DNA of 14,787 nucleotides, from the NCBI GenBank assembly GCA_002390045.1, contig DGSB01000094.1, positions 1 through 14,787 on the forward strand, in the 5' to 3' direction. The notes under the pieces are model-generated. The model worked only from the letters and a program-made list of their open reading frames with translations, was not told the origin of the DNA and did no database searches. Source of the stretch: Fibrobacter sp. UBA4373. Its GTDB lineage: Bacteria > Fibrobacterota > Fibrobacteria > Fibrobacterales > Fibrobacteraceae. Shown piece after piece: positions 14,088 to 14,787 of the stretch (positions are counted from its first letter, which is position 1; every line of letters starts with the position of its first letter). Both the position numbers and the translations under genes were made by a program.

Positions 14088-14119
14088 TTTTCGCTAGAAC
14101 AACCTGACTCTTGGAGGTA

Positions 14120-14787
14120 TCAGGTGTTACTGAAAATTTGGAATCCACCGTAAGATTCTTGTGCGTGTTCGCTCAAGTCGAGACCACGGAGTTCTTCCTT
14201 CTCGCTCACGCGGAGACCCATCGTCTTCTTGATCACGAGGAAGATGGCGCAGGCGGCGAGGAAGCACGGGATCGCGTAAACGATCACGCCGATGCTCTGG
14301 GTGAGAACGCTGAAACGTCCGGTGTAATCGAAGATGCCCACGGCGATCGTGCCCCAGATACCGTTCACGAGGTGAACCGAGAGGGCACCGACCGGGTCGT
14401 CCAAGCGGAGCTTTTCAAAGAGGAAGACCGCGAGGACAACCAGCACGCCAGCGATGGCGCCGATAATCCAGGAACTGAGCGGGGAAACCGTGTCGGCACC
14501 GGCGGTAATCGCAACGAGGCCAGCCAAGCAACCGTTCAAAGCCATCGTGGCGTCCGGCTTCTTCGAAATGATCCAGGATGTTGCCGTCGCGGTGATGATG
14601 CCTGCAACAGCGGCGAGGTTCGTCGTCACTAGAATGAGCGTGACATCGAACGGATTTCCGCTCAGAGCAGAACCGCCGTTGAAACCCCACCAGCCGAACC
14701 ACAGCATGAACACACCGATCGTGGCGAGCGGAATGTTATGAGCCGGGATCGCATGAGACTTGCCGTTCACATACTTGCCAAGACGCG
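14120..14787 (-). CDS. amt: Ammonium transporter, Amt/Mep/Rh family, C-terminal part (5' end outside window)
   Basis: Amt proteins are trimeric inner-membrane channels for ammonium uptake, usually controlled by a PII/GlnK protein. The frame is open to the right edge, with RLGKYVNGKSHAIPAHN continuing upstream of the GTG at 14770, so that GTG is not the start. About 222 residues are visible: HNIPLATIGVFMLWFGWWGFNGGS, several membrane helices, LNGCLAGLVAITAGAD, and DDPVGALSVHLVNGIWGT, whose His is the second of the twin pore histidines. The cytoplasmic tail has the regulatory pattern GLDLSEHAQESY before the end. It converges on ruvX. A glnK gene, which often precedes amtB, would lie outside the window. 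Confidence 0.95.
   Translation of the reverse strand, partial: RLGKYVNGKSHAIPAHNIPLATIGVFMLWFGWWGFNGGSALSGNPFDVTLILVTTNLAAVAGIITATATSWIISKKPDATMALNGCLAGLVAITAGADTVSPLSSWIIGAIAGVLVVLAVFLFEKLRLDDPVGALSVHLVNGIWGTIAVGIFDYTGRFSVLTQSIGVIVYAIPCFLAACAIFLVIKKTMGLRVSEKEELRGLDLSEHAQESYGGFQIFSNT

Noticed and set aside
1..14787. CRISPR array, insertion sequence, prophage, integron or defence system
   Set aside because: I see no regularly spaced repeats, no transposase or integrase motifs and no terminal inverted repeats. Gene content and base composition look like ordinary chromosome.

Overview
The window looks like a chromosomal segment of a Gram-negative bacterium. It encodes an LpxD-type lipid A enzyme, a TolC-type outer-membrane channel and a lipoprotein adaptor, and all three need an outer membrane. 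The genes are densely packed with moderate GC. The codon style, the TATATTTG element in front of ruvX (which fits the TAnnTTTG promoter consensus known from Bacteroidota) and the overall gene style suggest the Fibrobacterota/FCB group, perhaps a Fibrobacter relative. The taxon is inferred by eye, not by a search. I see no phage, insertion sequence, CRISPR array or toxin-antitoxin locus.

Left part (1-4940, + strand): the 3' end of lpxD, then a perfect hairpin and a 209-base spacer with mutually exclusive small hairpins. A tRNA-Arg(CCT) follows, only 18 bases ahead of a three-gene run: an AlgJ/AlgX-like SGNH polysaccharide O-acetyltransferase, hemL (tetrapyrrole synthesis) and pmbA/tldE. The last three are tightly coupled (a TGATG overlap, then a 2-base gap) and end at a hairpin. 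No membrane acyl carrier (MBOAT) gene and no tldD gene is visible beside their usual partners.

Middle part (4934-10557, + strand): an efflux operon. It has a regulatory gap with two inverted repeats, a lipoprotein periplasmic adaptor, and, overlapping by ATGA, one 1468-residue protein in which a complete RND pump is fused to a complete TolC-like outer-membrane channel through an internal sequence that looks like a Sec signal peptide. These two genes together encode every part of a tripartite pump, and a strong terminator closes the operon. The fusion is the most notable item in the window. Its junction still carries what looks like the old tolC start, GTG inside GTGA.

Right part (10594-14787): a secreted cysteine-containing protein of unknown function (+) converges on typA/bipA (-) over a shared two-way terminator. 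typA is divergent from ruvX/yqgF (+), which may be read from a leaderless mRNA. ruvX converges on the C-terminal two thirds or less of an ammonium transporter gene (-) that runs off the right edge. A minus-strand-specific terminator with a GAAA loop separates them.
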